A DNA stretch of 64,000 nucleotides from Loxodes magnus (taxonomy: Eukaryota > Ciliophora > Karyorelictea > Loxodida > Loxodidae): NCBI GenBank assembly GCA_946699065.1, contig CAMPDV010000091.1:1-64000 (forward strand), read 5' to 3'. A program made the translations under genes and the position numbers. Below, piece after piece: positions 23,968 through 36,617 of this stretch (its first letter is position 1; every line of letters begins with the position of its first letter). The notes beneath the pieces were generated by a model. It ran no database searches. It saw only the letters and a program-made list of their open reading frames with translations, and was not told the origin of the DNA.

Positions 23968-25636
23968 TCAATAATTAACTCTTGCCTCTTGAATGAGCTA
24001 ACAATTGAAACTTGTTCCACTGACATTAAAGGCCAAACTATTCGTTATTTTTATTGGATTAGAAGGAAGATTTTAATTTTTTATTTGTCTGCTTTTAAGA
24101 AGCAAAAGAGTAAAGTTGGTACTAGGCTTTGATTCAGATCCATCAAAGAAAAGCCATCCGTAATCTCTATGATAGACAAATCTAATTGAAATGAAATAAT
24201 TACCTTGCTTGAATAGTTGAAATTTTTGAATCTGTTACAATGATAGAATTTTCTTAAGTACGTCCTACAGTTCAAACATTTTAATTATTTGGAATCAAAT
24301 TCAATTCAAATCCCTATGGAAAGTCATTACAAGGTAATAACTTAATTCTTAGTCTAGGCTATATATTTAAATCTTAATCGAACTTTCCTTGTTCGATATC
24401 CCTTCATTAATCTTTAAGTATATTTCAATCCTCTTATCAATAAATACCTGCTATGTTCTATAAAATTCTATCAGGATGAACTTAAGTTTTATTTCCATTA
24501 AAGCATTCCAAAACTTCTAATTCGCAAACAAAATCTGCAAAAATGAAGATTTGTCCTGGTTATAACTCAATTGGTTTAATATTGCTACATTTGATGCTCA
24601 GATAATTTTAAGTTCCATAATCTGCTAGCCAATAGTTTCCAAGCCTATTGAATATTTTGAATTGGGGGTTGTCAACTTTTGAATCACCTTCATGAAATTT
24701 TAGATCTAGATTCTAATTTCTTTAACCTGAAATAGCTCTACCTCCTATAAAGCAATTTTCTTTTTCATAATTTAGTGAGTCTTATAAACTCTTTTACGTT
24801 ATAGCAAATTACTAATTAGCTTTAAAGTTTGTAGGAAATTCATTCATAAGGCGAATGATTTTAAGAACCAATTTATTCTAATTGAGATCTTACTCATTAC
24901 TCTCGCTTTCTACTACCAAGTCGAACTTTAGTTCAAATAAATTTTAAAAGCTTTCAATTATCTCTTAAAAGGCCTAGTCATTGGTCCTGCAAACTAATTT
25001 CAAGTTTCTCCTTTCTTACTCTCTCTGCATTTACGAAAATTCCTAGATAAAAGCTTAAGTTTTTTAAATATTGTCTAGTTCAGATTTTTTAGCATTTGAG
25101 TATTTCTGAATCAATTTTTTTTCACTAAATATAATCTGATTAAGTTCCATTTGCTTTTAGGTATGAATTCGAAAGATTTCCTAAGTTTTAGCTTCAACTT
25201 TTTATTTGATAGTACTAATCAATTATTGAAATTATTTCTTTATTTGGTTTGTTAACGTTTATACCTCTTACTATAAGCACAGCTATATTTCTTTAGCTTG
25301 CTTTATTAATTATTCTGAGATGTCTTTCTAGATTTCGATATTTAAAAAAATCTAGTCAACTTAAGATTAAAGACTTTGATCTATCTAAGGTGACAAATCA
25401 TTTAGGTCTTTAAGGATTCTAAACACAGTTTGCAACTCTCCTATTTGACACTGAAAAGTTTCGTTATCGATAGGACATTATAATGTCCAAGTATCAGGAT
25501 TATAATTCCGATTGACACATTAAAGACATATAATGTGGTTTTAGCTGCATTATAATATTTTAGGGTGCCTGAGTTAACGGTCATAATAGGACATACAATT
25601 AGGACAGTCTAAATTTAAAGTGGGAGTTAAAGACAT
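23968..25636 (-). CDS. RING finger-coiled coil-FHA protein, probable E3 ubiquitin ligase
   Basis: 548 aa, ATG at 25634-25636, TGA at 23968-23970. Residues 11-57 are a RING: Cys11/Cys14, Cys30-x3-His34-x2-Cys37-x2-Cys40, Cys54 and Asp57 as the last ligand. A long Gln/Lys/Glu coiled coil follows (~75-250). Two forkhead-associated-type regions come next: one ~275-360 (Gly-Gly-Arg start, a Leu-Ala-Asp-Tyr-Gly segment), and a clearer one ~440-530 with Val-Gly-Arg, Asn-Ser-Ile-Ile and Lys-Ile-Ser signatures of phospho-Thr binding. RING-FHA proteins (RNF8/CHFR type) couple phospho-recognition to ubiquitination; that role is inferred. Four internal TGA codons encode Trp, one directly before the FHA Val-Gly-Arg. 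A 22-nt intron interrupts the last FHA. Confidence 0.88.
24182..24203 (-). other. 22-nt intron in the FHA domain
   Basis: Coding strand GTAATT...AATTAG. Removing it keeps the FHA fold in frame (Ala-Arg before, Phe-Val after); reading through gives an immediate off-frame sequence. Confidence 0.8.
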
Positions 25637-26070
25637 TTTTGATAAAATTACTATCTAATAAAAGAAACAGAATTTATATAATCTAATCTCTAATTTCTAA
25701 TTAACTTATACACTCCTCAGAGTTAAGTTTAAATTTTTAAAAGAGGGGTAGTGAAACTTTATACTTAATTAGTTAAATTTGAATTAATTATAAACGTAGA
25801 TCTTTCTAGACACCTTAATTATAAATAAAAGTCCTTTGAAAATATTACAATATAAATTTCATAATCTCAGTTTATAAAATATGAAAAGAACTCCATATTA
25901 TTTAATATTAATAGATTTCAAGTAGTAAATAAAGAAGAATAATTACGAAATTTCTTTATAGATATTAATTTCTTTATAGGCGAATATAGTGAAAAAGAAT
26001 ATTTTTATATAATAAGTCTAGATTTATTTCATTTAAAGCTTAATTTATAGATTTGAAATAAGTTTTAAAG

Positions 26071-29019
26071 TCATAATTTGTTATTTGCTTTTTCTTAAGC
26101 TTATTCTTTATTATTCTATGAATTATTTCTTCCTCTCTCTACATATTCTCCTCTTCTTCTGCCACTGCCTACATATTCACCTCTTCTTCTGCCACTGCCT
26201 ACATATTCACCTCTTCCTCTGTCTACATATTCTCCTCTTCCTCTGTTTACATATTCTCCTCTTCCTCTGTTTACATATTCTCCTCTTCTTCTGCCACTGC
26301 CTACTAATTCACCTCTTCTTCTGCCACTGCCTACATATTCACCTCTTCCTCCTCTTTCTCCTCCTCCTCCTCTATAAAATGCCCCTCTATTTATCTAATT
26401 ATTTGGTGAATTTGCTTATGGTTCATTTTGGAAATCATTTGCTTCAATTTGACTTTACATAGGAAGATTATTCTATGGCTACCATGTTTTGTATTTTAAA
26501 TCTAAAATATAAAATTTTTCTTAGCAATCAAACATGAAAATTTTTTGATCTTAGTAAAGAGGATTGAACCATGGAACATACTCTGTCTGAATAAATGCAT
26601 CGTAGTTCTAATAAAAATTTTCGAAATCAAAAATACAGGTATTTTCTAAATAATTACCATTATCAAACAAAAAAATAAAATCCATATCTTAGGCAAACAC
26701 TGCTGAGCAACTTTTCGCCTTTTAAGGCATTCTATTTTGGAATAGGAACCATCTGTTACTGTATGTGTCATAAGAGCAAATTTTATCCTCGCAACCGTGA
26801 AAAGATCCGCCAAAAGTTAAAATCAAGTCATGAGAATAGCTAATTCCAAAATGTCTTGTTTTATAAGGATGATCTGCAAGTTCTTCTTACTTTTCATTTG
26901 AAATATTAAACTTCTCACATTTATTTGATTAATCGACATTCTCAAGAGGAGCTAATCCTGCTATTACATAGACTGACTACATGTTATCAAATACTAATGA
27001 AGTTGTTTTTTTCGGATAGATTAAGTTCATTTTTTATATTACTTAAGAACTAACTCTTAAAATATTATTTTGATACTTTTCAATATCATATCCTCCAGCT
27101 AGAACCAATTCTTTATTACTCGTCTAAGTTTAATATGTTCAATTACCTCCAATAGCTTCCAAGTTATCTATCCTGTTTAGGCGGACTTATTATTAGGCTA
27201 AATTAAACTAGCATTAGAAAAAACTATTATATTTAATCACTAGATATTACTCTCTATTTGGCTGCAAAAAACTATTTCTATTCTTTATATTAGATTGGCT
27301 AAAAGGATTTCTCATGAACTCTACTAATTGTTTTTTTGTGTTTAAAGCTTTTTATTTTTGATTTTCCATTTCTTGTTCTTATTACTGACTTTACATCTAT
27401 AATTCTTTCTACAAAATTTAATTTTAGTTACTTATTTATTAATTTTCCTCCCTTAGTCTTTAATTTTCCAAATCTCATTAATCTTTTAAATTTTTTAAAT
27501 TCTTATTTTCTTCTTAAAACTTTATGCTTTATTCTTTTATCTAAATAACTTATGTTTATAAGATCTTTTTTTCGTTTGCCATAATTTCGTTTTATTTTTG
27601 AACTTATTAAATGTCAATTTTTTTACCTATTTATTTGCTAGAAATCTCTAACTCCTAATTTTAGTTTTAAAGACTTTAGTTTTCCTATTATAAATTTTAG
27701 ATTTATTCTTGCTGTTCCTTTAGTAGCTGCTGATTCTAAAGACGTTCAACTTTCAAGTTATCTAGTTCAATAACTTATTTATTATTTTCTTCTTCTAATT
27801 TAGATTTTTCAATTTTTAAATTCTGAAGTTATTAATTAAGGTCTTAATTTTTTTTCTACAATATTTTGTTCTTTTTTTTAATATTTTTCTCTTCTCTTTT
27901 GCTTAGTTATTCGGGAGAGGCGTTAAGATCTTCTTTTATCTGTTAATTCTATTGTTCCTGCATTTGTTTCATTATTTACTCTTTTTCCGCTTGTTAATTT
28001 TGAATTTATTACTCAAGTTCATTTATAATTTATTCATCAAGGCTTAGTTTCTTCTGTAGTTTTTCAATTTCTTCACTTTATTTTTACCAGAATAGAATTT
28101 ATCCTTCTAAATTTTACATATGGCTCCTCTAATCTTCTTTCATCATTATATCTTCCATTTGCTTATTTTCCTCCTAAAGTTCTTTACTTTCTTTCTAATT
28201 TCTTATTTTATTCTTTAAGTTCTATTAGAACTTATTGACGCAAGCTTGAATAAACATTTGAAAATTCAAAACTTGACTATCATTTTCATCTATTTACCTT
28301 CTAATATCTTAAGTAGCTTACAAATATTGCATACAATTTTCTACTTAACTAAAATTCTTCTCATTTGCACTTTCTAGATGAGATTGCATATTCCTGATTT
28401 ACTAAAAATATTATGTCAGGTATTGCTTGCATTTATTCATTTCTTATAAATGGTCATTAAACTCCCTTTAGCAAATCTAGGTTGTCTAATCCACTTACTA
28501 GTTGTAAATTTATTATAAAATCTGTCTCATCCTAAGTAACCCTTGATTCATACTTTATTATATCTCTTTTAAATTATATACTTTTTATTATAAACTCTTT
28601 TTTCATTCTAGTGCATCTAGTTAAATTCTACTTTGAAATTAGATTATTTGTTATTCTAAGAGTTGATATTTATGCTCTTTATGTTAAGTTATCGAGCACA
28701 TATTACATATCTTCTAGTTTTCATTTAAGCAAAACAAATTCAAACTTTACTAGTGGATTAGACATGCATTTGGATTTATCTATTATAAGGCATTAATTTA
28801 GTTTAAGGAGCTAACTTAGAATATTTCATTAGCTACTTGTAATTCTTCTATTAATTTTTTATTCTCTATTTTATGACTTATACAGGTATACTAAATCTCT
28901 TTCTTTTCAAATATTCTTAGACATTTTTCACATACCAAACAATTGCAATCTAACTTTCTAGGAACGCGCTTAACTTAGTCGAATTCTTCATCACATTACT
29001 CACAGATATGAGAAGACAT
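26071..29019 (-). CDS. RBCC (TRIM-like)-Kelch-RG repeat protein
   Basis: One exon of 982 aa, ATG at 29017-29019, TGA at 26071-26073. Residues 6-49 are RING-like zinc ligands (Cys6, 9, 25, 27, 30, 33, 46, His49). A B-box follows with Cys86, His89, Cys97, Cys105, Cys108, His113, His116, then a very long Gln/Glu/Lys coiled coil (~125-565). Residues ~575-850 are Kelch-type blades (paired Gly-Gly/Ala-Gly strand ends followed by Tyr and Trp). The tail (~880-965) is tandem Gly-Arg-Gly-Glu-Tyr-Val repeats resembling RGG boxes, so RNA binding is plausible. Three internal TGA codons read as Trp; one lies at the coil/Kelch junction, so a UGA-stops reading would split the gene in two. TRIM-like proteins are usually E3 ligases; Kelch would choose the substrate. 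Confidence 0.88.
26137..26365 (-). repeat. coding tandem repeat, GRGEYV-type units
   Basis: Imperfect tandem units on the coding strand encode Arg-Gly-Glu-Tyr-Val separated by Gly-Ser-Gly-Arg-Arg-Arg-Gly or Asn/Asp-Arg-Gly-Arg-Gly. Long and short unit types alternate, as expected from unequal exchange. Confidence 0.9.
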
Positions 29020-29836
29020 TTTATTATAAAATAAATTATAGCCAAAACCTTTAAAAAGGATTACTTTATTTCAAATATTTTTTACATTCTAATTACACTT
29101 CAAAGTTAATTTCAGGCTCTTAATCTAAGGTATTTCTTCTCAATTTCTCTTTCTTAAATAAGTATTAATCCCTTAAAATCCTGCTCAAATATAGCTTTTC
29201 ATTTGAAGCATTAGAAAGCTTTAAGAGAGTTGTGTAAAGTTTTGATGTTAGCTTGAAAAAAATAGACTTTGAAATGCTTATCTTTAACTTTTATTCTTTT
29301 AAATAGAAATTTATTCAGAAGATATATCCTTAGCAAATTAACTTTCTATTACTACCTCCTTGAATATATTTATTCTAAAATACTCTTTTGGAACCTCGCT
29401 TTGCTTTATCAAAATAAACAAAAATAATACATTTAAAAGGCTTTTAAGACAGGAAATTAGCTTTAACTATTTGATAATTCTCTACTTCTTTATTTTTATA
29501 GTTTAAGTCTTCAATTTCAATAAGTTGCTCTTTTCTCGATCTTTTTGTCACAAAAGAGTAAAGAATAATTCCTTAAAATAAGTTTAGAATTTAATAGCTA
29601 AAGCTGAGCGAATCATATCTAGATGCTTTATAAGTCTAAGATTGCTACTTAATTAGCGGAACATGAGCTCTTAATATCGCAAACTTTTAAATAAGCAACT
29701 TTGATTCCTAAGGTTAAAATTAATTTCCATACAAATATTTAATTTTACCTTTGCTACTTGGATATTCTATATATATAGCAGAAAAGATAGCATGCAATGC
29801 TTTAAGACTGACAAGCCAGAATATCGAAAATATCAT
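29000..29836 (-). CDS. hypothetical protein with possible signal anchor
   Basis: ATG at 29834-29836 begins a hydrophobic ~20-residue segment (Ile-Phe-Ser-Ile-Phe-Trp-Leu-Val-Ser-Leu), like a signal peptide or anchor. A 41-nt intron (29708-29748) follows, then charged and basic sequence. The frame balances to the TGA at 29000 only if one A is dropped from an A-run near 29550. The predicted 3' end overlaps the next gene's start by 20 bases, so the true stop may differ. No family recognised. Confidence 0.4.
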
Positions 29837-32244
29837 AATATCTAATTTTACACTATTTAGATAATCATTAGATAAAAAGCTAAATAGTAGAATAATAATC
29901 CTTTTACCGTTAATCTTAACTTGGAATATATGAACTTAAGAAGAAAAAATAAGTACTTATCCATACTGTGAAAGCATGTCCTAATGCAATCTCATATTAT
30001 TTAATTTATAATCTAATTAAAAAAAGCAGGTTGATGTTTCCTTAAGATTCTTAGCCTATAATTAATAATTAAATAATATATGCAAATAAGCCAAAAATGT
30101 ATTACTTAAGTATATCGATTATGATAGCAATGAATATGAGAAACTTTAAAATAATCCTAGGATAAAATTCATCAAATTTATATATTTTTATTTAACTAAT
30201 AGCTATAAAAATTAGATCAAAACAACACAAATTCTTAAGATAATTTTAAAGTTGATGAATCAGTATAATAAATCTACAAAATATCCTACCTATTTTTTAT
30301 GAAGATTGTAGATTTTACTATCTATAAAGTTAAAAAAAACAATATCAAAACCTTAGGGTCAATAGATATAAATTAAATGGCTAAAATAAAGCTTATTATT
30401 TGACTTTACTTTAATAGCTACTAGTCATTATTAGTTCTTTATAAATAATATTTTTATTTCATGTTTTTAATGCTTAAATAATTCTTTTTTATAGCTTATA
30501 TTATAATTAAGGATTTCTTTTTAAAGAATATTAACAAAAAAATTGTTTCAGATTGAATTTCTTCAATTTAATAAACTTGTAAACAATTCCATAGAATCTT
30601 AGATTTTAAGGAGATTATTAGATGATAATTTCTAAGAAATCTAATTTTTAATTTCTTTTTATATCCTTAGAACTAAAAATCTCTTGTACTACTTAGTGTT
30701 ATTATTCAAGTATTTAAGATATAATAAATTTACTATTTACATTTATGATAATTGGCTTGAAAATAGGCTAATCTTTTATTTCTTTTTAAGTTTTAATAAA
30801 TATTTTGCTTGGAAGGCTATGCTCCTTATTATCCCATTCTTCAATCTATCTAAATTGCATTTTTTAAGTTATCTTAAAGTTTTAAAAATTGATTTTTCTT
30901 CTTAATATAACTTTCCGCTTTCGTCATCAAATTTATTATTATTTTAATTTAAATTATGATTTAAGTTCTTATGAAAAAAACTTATATCTAAAGCATGCTT
31001 TTTGAAATAGCTAGAATAATTATATCCTTTTAATTAAAAAGTGTTCTTTTTACTTGGAAATTTCTTTCATATAGTAAGATATAATAATGCTATTAAATTA
31101 TAATTATTGGCCTATAAATCTCTAAGATTTTAAGTCTATAAAAGATAAAACAAGCTAATAGAATTAGATTCTAAATCTAAGCATTTCTTAAAGTTTTCTC
31201 TTTCAAATTTATATTTATTTTGATTTATTTTTCTATCAGTATTTATTAAAGTTAATTGGTAGTAAGATGCTTTATTCTTTGAGATTTAAATATCGGTAGA
31301 GCAAATATAACCAGTTTAATTTATTTATTTGATATCAAAGATAAGGTTATATTTTAAAAAGATTTATTAAGCTTAAATACTAAATCTAAAGTTTAATATC
31401 CTCTATAAAAATTATTTAAAAGCTTTATTTTCAATTATACGCTAAATTAGTTAGAATAGGGGCTCTTTTACTATTTCAAAGAACATGGTGCTTAATCTTT
31501 TATCGCTTATAACCAAATCTTTAAAAGGAACATTTTAGTTTTATCTAACTATTGAATATGTGTTAGTATGTTCCTATAACTTAAAAAAATGAAAATAATT
31601 TTTCTAGATTGTGATTATTTAAAATTCCCAACATTCAGATGGATTTTGAGTTAAATATTAGAAGATGCAAAATAAGAGAATAGATAAAAGCAATTCTTAG
31701 TATTAGCTTTATAATCTCAAGTCTCTACAGTGATTACTTTATAATAACTTATTATTATTATAAAGCAATTTAATTTAGAAAGTATATAATACTCAATACT
31801 CTGTAGACTTTAAAATGTTTAAAATTTGTAATAATTCTAAGCTAAACTAAATCTTCTATTTCTTCGATAGTTATATTTAATAAATTTTTATTAAAACTAA
31901 ATTTCTAGTTTTAAAGTAATTATCTAGAGATATCTTTATATTTAGATTTTTTATTTTATAATATAATTTTTTCCCTTTAAGAATATATTTAGATGATATA
32001 TTTAGAGATTGAATGTTTTATATGTTCCCTAATTATTCTTCTTAAATTTAAATTATCAACAATAAATTATTGATCCATCTATGTTTATCTTAGAATATGA
32101 TAGGGCTATATATTTAGTTATGTAAATTAAATTTGAGAAATCTCTCTTTTCATTTTCATTAAACTACTTTAAGTTTTAATGACTTATTTTGCTTATAAAA
32201 ATTTATGCAAGTTAAAATTTTTTGCTCATCTTCTATGTCTTGCA
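29837..32244. other. 2.4 kb without a supported gene
   Basis: Some minus- and plus-strand frames remain open for up to ~100 codons, but the translations are Ile/Phe/Tyr/Asn-rich filler. I could not support any gene, RNA or repeat here. Confidence 0.35.
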
Positions 32245-34131
32245 TCAGCTTTCTAATATACCTCCTAAACTTTTCCTATCCAACTATTTTTTCTAGTTCT
32301 TGGCTTGCTAACTATTTTCCACATTTTCAGCAAGTTGCTCTTTATCCTGACTTATTTATATTTAGCAAAATTCTTCCTCTGTCTTCATCTCAATTAAGTC
32401 TCTTAAGCAAGAATTGCGAATTTTGTATTTATAATTTAATTCTGTGAAGTATTATTAATCTATCTCCATCTCACAAATATCGCATTTAAATAGTTAAATT
32501 ACTTATTTTTGTAAACTTTGCTTTTAATAGCTTTTATTTATTGCTTCTGTACTCCTATAAGGAAAGTCAAGCTCAACTTTGAATGGTTTAAATTAATCTC
32601 GAGGACTTTCTCCTCCAGTTTTAGGAAGTTCAACAAAAAAAGGAGCTCCAGGATTTTTAATTTTATAACCAGTTGGAATTTTTAATATCTGAGTACATTG
32701 TTCACTTACTTAATCAAATCCATCAACATTTGGCTATTAAATGGAGTATATAATCTTATAATGTCCTTACTTATAAAGTAAATATATAAAGGGACATTTT
32801 CCTGCTATTTTCATCTATTCGAGTGTTAAAGTTTCTTCATGGTTTCTACTCGCTGTTATTATTTCAATTTTCACTTATAAAATCACTTGAAGTGGTCCAG
32901 ATCCCAATCTATCCGCCTATTTACCCATCGTTAGAACATCTTAAATGAATTTTAATAGAAATGTTGAAAAATTCTCTATGGGATTCCAAATAATTAGCAG
33001 TTAAGCAGAGCATAGTTCATATAAAAGCCTCATCTTAGTTGTCTTTGTTATATTGTAATTCTTCAACTAGGAATTATTACAGAAACTAACTATTCTACTA
33101 CTTTATTTATTTCAATTTGTTTAAAAATTGAAGGAAAATTTGATAGAGACTTTAATGAGCTTCGTAGTTTTATTTATTAGGTCTTATCTAATAACATCTA
33201 TTTTATTTTCTAATTTGGTAGAGAAATCTTCAAGGTACTAAGCTGGAGTACTATATCGAGTTAAATGCTCTAAATAGGAAAATCCAATAGCACGGAAGTA
33301 TTAATTTCCATCACCTCTAACACCTCTATAAGAATCAAATTTTTATTGCAATTTCTTATTTCTTAGATATTATTATTATAGTTGAAATATTCAAAATAGC
33401 TATTTAATGATTTTCTTTAATAAATTTGCTTAAGCTACTATTAATGAATTATTTTTCCTACTTCTAGATAGATTATTTTTCTTTATTTATTTTATTAATC
33501 TTTTGACTTAAATTTTTATTTTCTTAATCCAAGTTTTATAATTTTTTATTTCTTTAATTTTATTCTAAATCTGTTTGTTCTTTTTTTAATTATTCGTTTA
33601 AGTTCTTTTACTGACTTAGTTCTTATTTATATTTTGCTTACTCGTTTTAATTAGTAATTCTTCATTCCTCTTTTTGTTTCAAATTATCTTAATAACTTTA
33701 GACTTATTCATTCAGTATTTTTATTTCATTCATCAGTTTTTCATTTTGCTAATTTGTAAATTTACTTTCGTTATGAACTTCTTAATACATTTTATTGATT
33801 TACTATTAAAGTATTTTCATTTCTTACTCTTTACTCGACAATTATTAATTCATTTTCAATTATTCTATAATAATTTCTCTTTTTCTCCCTTTTAAAATTC
33901 TATTTTATCTTTTAAATGCTTTATTTCCTTTTATACCAAAATATTTTCAGCTTTAAGTTGACTTAATTAATTTTCAGTTTACTTTTAAGTAGTTTGCAAG
34001 TTTTAAAGTTATTCATTCATCTATTTTATTTAACTTAAACTATTTTCATTTTCTATTTTATTTAATTTTTTACATTTTGTAGTTTACTACTGATACTTTT
34101 AATTAATTTTAGCTATAAGGGTTAGGGCCAT
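32245..34131 (-). CDS. coiled-coil protein with otubain-like domain lacking the catalytic Cys
   Basis: ATG at 34129-34131; the first TGA in the otubain frame is 32245-32247. Residues ~1-230 are a Gln/Lys/Glu coiled coil. An otubain-type OTU domain follows (about 33400-32750): Arg-Gly-Asp-Gly-Asn then Tyr-Phe-Arg-Ala and, near its end, Leu-Leu-Tyr-Lys-x-Gly-His-Tyr with the catalytic His. The nucleophile Cys of Asp-Gly-Asn-Cys is a TAA codon (33301-33303), read as Gln. So this is probably a non-catalytic ubiquitin-binding relative of OTUB1. A charged C-terminal tail has two Cys-x2-Cys-like residues. Frames change near 33200 and 33060 (tiny introns likely, not fixed) and at an A-run near 33455. 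It starts 60 bases after the stop of the upstream minus gene. Confidence 0.7.
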
Positions 34132-34191
34132 CTTTAATTAGAGGAAATGTTTCCTCAAATTAAAGACAATATAAGTTTTTATATTCAATAC

Positions 34192-35752
34192 TCAACTGTA
34201 CATGTCTTCATCTGAATCAATTTCAAACTGAAATATCTCTTCTTTCTCTTCAATAAGCTCATAGAGTTGTTCTTCCATCTTCTTGTAATTTTTCTCCAGC
34301 TTCTCTAAACAAATTCTAAGGTCATTGTTGTCCTTTTAAAACTATTTATTCCGTTACTATTAATTACCAAGATCCTGTTTGATTAGTGTCATACTTGAAT
34401 CATTTAATATCAGCTTCTTTCTGTAAATACCTCCAGAGTAGTTACAATATAGCCTCCTCGATGTCCCAAATTATTTACAGTTCTGCTCAAGCACTCTTCT
34501 TTACTTCAGACATTACCTCCAAAAATGTCCAGCCTTTTGACAACAATAGCAACGTTTTATTAAAGGCTTGAATTAAAATTTTTATTCTGTTTACATTTTT
34601 TCAATTTCCATCTTATCTGTTTGAGGTTAGTTTTATTTTATTGGTAATGGATTTTCTTCTTTAATTTTCTATTGATTTGCTTCTAGGTTTTTTTTCTAAT
34701 AGTTCAAATTAGGAAGTTAAGGCTTCAATTTAAAACTAAACTTTACTTACCAAGTCTTGATCTTCCTTTTTTCTATCTTACAAGAGAAGCCGAAGATTCA
34801 AGTTTTCCGCCTTCAGGATCTATATTTCAGTATTCATTTTCTCAATTAATGAATAAAGATAAATAATGTCTTGCTTGTGGGGTTTCTCAAGATTTTCAGT
34901 TTGCTAGGAAATTCCGTATTTCCCAATCCTTAACAGGATTAGATTTATCTTTTTTGAATTCTTGGTTCTTGCTAGTTAACTGAGACTTAAGATTGATCTT
35001 TAAGGTTAGAATTTAAGGTTTAGATTTCCGGGTTTTTTTCCATTTTATACAAGCATTTTTTATTACTACTGATACTTTCAGTTTTCTTCTTTTAATGTGC
35101 TTATTTAATCCTTCAAACTTTTTGATATTTATTATAACTCATTTTTTTATCTTCTAATTTTTCTTAAGCTAATCAACTTCATATTTTTTCTTTAATAGCT
35201 GAATAGTAAACTCTTATCTTTAAAGGGTATCTTATAATTTATTTTATTTAATTAGGTTTTAAAGCTTATCATTTTCATGTTCCATTACTTTTACTTCTTC
35301 TTATAGTTAGTTTAGTTTGCTTTGCAACTCAGTTTTTTATTTTCTAATACCTTCATTTTCAACCTCAATCAACTTATTTTGCTGTATTAATCATTTTTAG
35401 TTTATTCGTTTTGTTCTTATAAATTTTTTATTTAATTCATAAGTTTAGCTTTTATAAATCTATTTATGCTTCTAGTTCTTTTATCTATTATTCTAACTGC
35501 TAAATTTTATTTTGTTATGATTATAACTCTTACTATTATTTCATTTACTCACTTTGTTATTCTTCTATTTCTTCATTTATTTATTATTCTTGAGATTATT
35601 CCTTATTCAAATTGTTTTCTTTACTTTTATTTACTATTAGTTTTCTTCCTTTAATTGTTTAATTTCAGCTTATAGACTTTTTATATTATTTTGGTAATTA
35701 TTCTATTCTTTTTTCGATGAATTGATCTCAATTCTCTATAATTTTACATAAA
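34192..35752 (-). CDS. coiled-coil protein with CCHC zinc knuckle
   Basis: The C-terminal part is secure: a knuckle Cys-x2-Cys-x4-His-x4-Cys (about 34560-34520), a basic segment with Ile-Tyr-Arg-Lys-Lys, a second coil and an acidic end before TGA 34192-34194. Upstream is a long Gln/Lys/Glu coiled coil to about 35750. The knuckle-plus-IYRKK block matches the repeated ORFs at 35750-36617, 46515-47437 and 57785-58647, so this is a fourth, diverged family member. Possible introns: a 28-nt one near 34750 and a 33-nt one near 34920. One extra A in a 6-A run near 34945 breaks the frame. The start is not fixed, since the frame runs on into the neighbouring repeat without TGA. Knuckles of this kind bind single-stranded RNA/DNA. 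Confidence 0.6.
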
Positions 35753-36617
35753 AAAAGTTAAAAGTTAAAAAGCTTTGTTAAAGCCTTAGTAGTCAGCCAT
35801 CTGACCTATTCTATCAGCTTGTCTCTATTAGTTTGTCTTGAATTCCTACTAGGCTTAGTTAGGCGGTGTAGCACTTCATTAGTGCACCATCCTTTAATAT
35901 TCTGAATAGTTTTGGTCTTGCACTTAGCGTTCCTAATTATTTATCCAAGGATTAAGATTTGAATTAAAGAATTTTTTTCTATAAATGTTTCCACTTTATG
36001 TTGGATATATCCTAAATAGTTTTCTAAAAATATCTTATTTATTCTTTCTTTAAATTTCGCTTAGTTAGTAGCAGCATTTTCATTGGTGTTATTTATTGCA
36101 CATGTAGCATTTTATTCTTCTTTTAAACTATTATTCCTGTAACACTTACTTAATTTAAATTTACTACTTATTTTAAATAAACGTTTACTGCTTATTTTAA
36201 TTTGAGGCTTCATTTTCTATTTCCATAGGATCTGATTAATTCTGTTAAAACGAAAATGGCGTTACCTGAATTTATTATTCAATTTAAATAATTCTTTGTT
36301 CCAGTTTGTTTTCTATTTCTTATGATTATTAATATTGTTTCTCAAGTAAAGATGTTATTAGTTTTTCTAATTTTTCTACTTTATCAGTGAGGTATCTATT
36401 TTTAAACATAAACTCTTTTAATGACTTAGATAATATTTCTATTTGAGTTTGTGTCGGAAGTTTTTTTAGTTCTGGATTTCCAAGTGGTTAATGTTCGTCA
36501 TATCAATCATATTCTCACTTTCACTCATTGTAATTATTTCGCTTTTTTATTTTTTAGAGAATTTTCCTGTTTAAATATTTTGTTCAAAGTTCTGTTATTT
36601 CTTAGAAGCCATTTTAT
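35750..36617 (-). CDS. CCHC-knuckle protein, repeat copy 1 (frameshifted)
   Basis: Near-identical to copy 2 at 57785-58647. The ORF (ATG at about 36612) has an N-terminal Lys/Gln segment, a leucine-zipper-like coil, a Gln/Asn-rich linker, a knuckle-like Cys-x2-Cys-x3-His-x3-Cys-Cys, and a basic tail with Asn-Ile-Tyr-Arg-Lys-Lys. Two TGA codons in the last third read as Trp. Copy 1 lacks one T that copy 2 has near the N-terminus, shifting the frame. Sequence identity begins at the ATG and ends at the last Phe/Leu codons, without a TGA inside the repeat. The left end runs into the next coiled-coil gene. Confidence 0.65.

Noticed and set aside
26085-26462. Plus-strand frame encoding repeated Leu/Cys/His
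   Set aside because: It is the antisense of the Gly-Arg-Gly-Glu-Tyr-Val repeats of the minus-strand gene.
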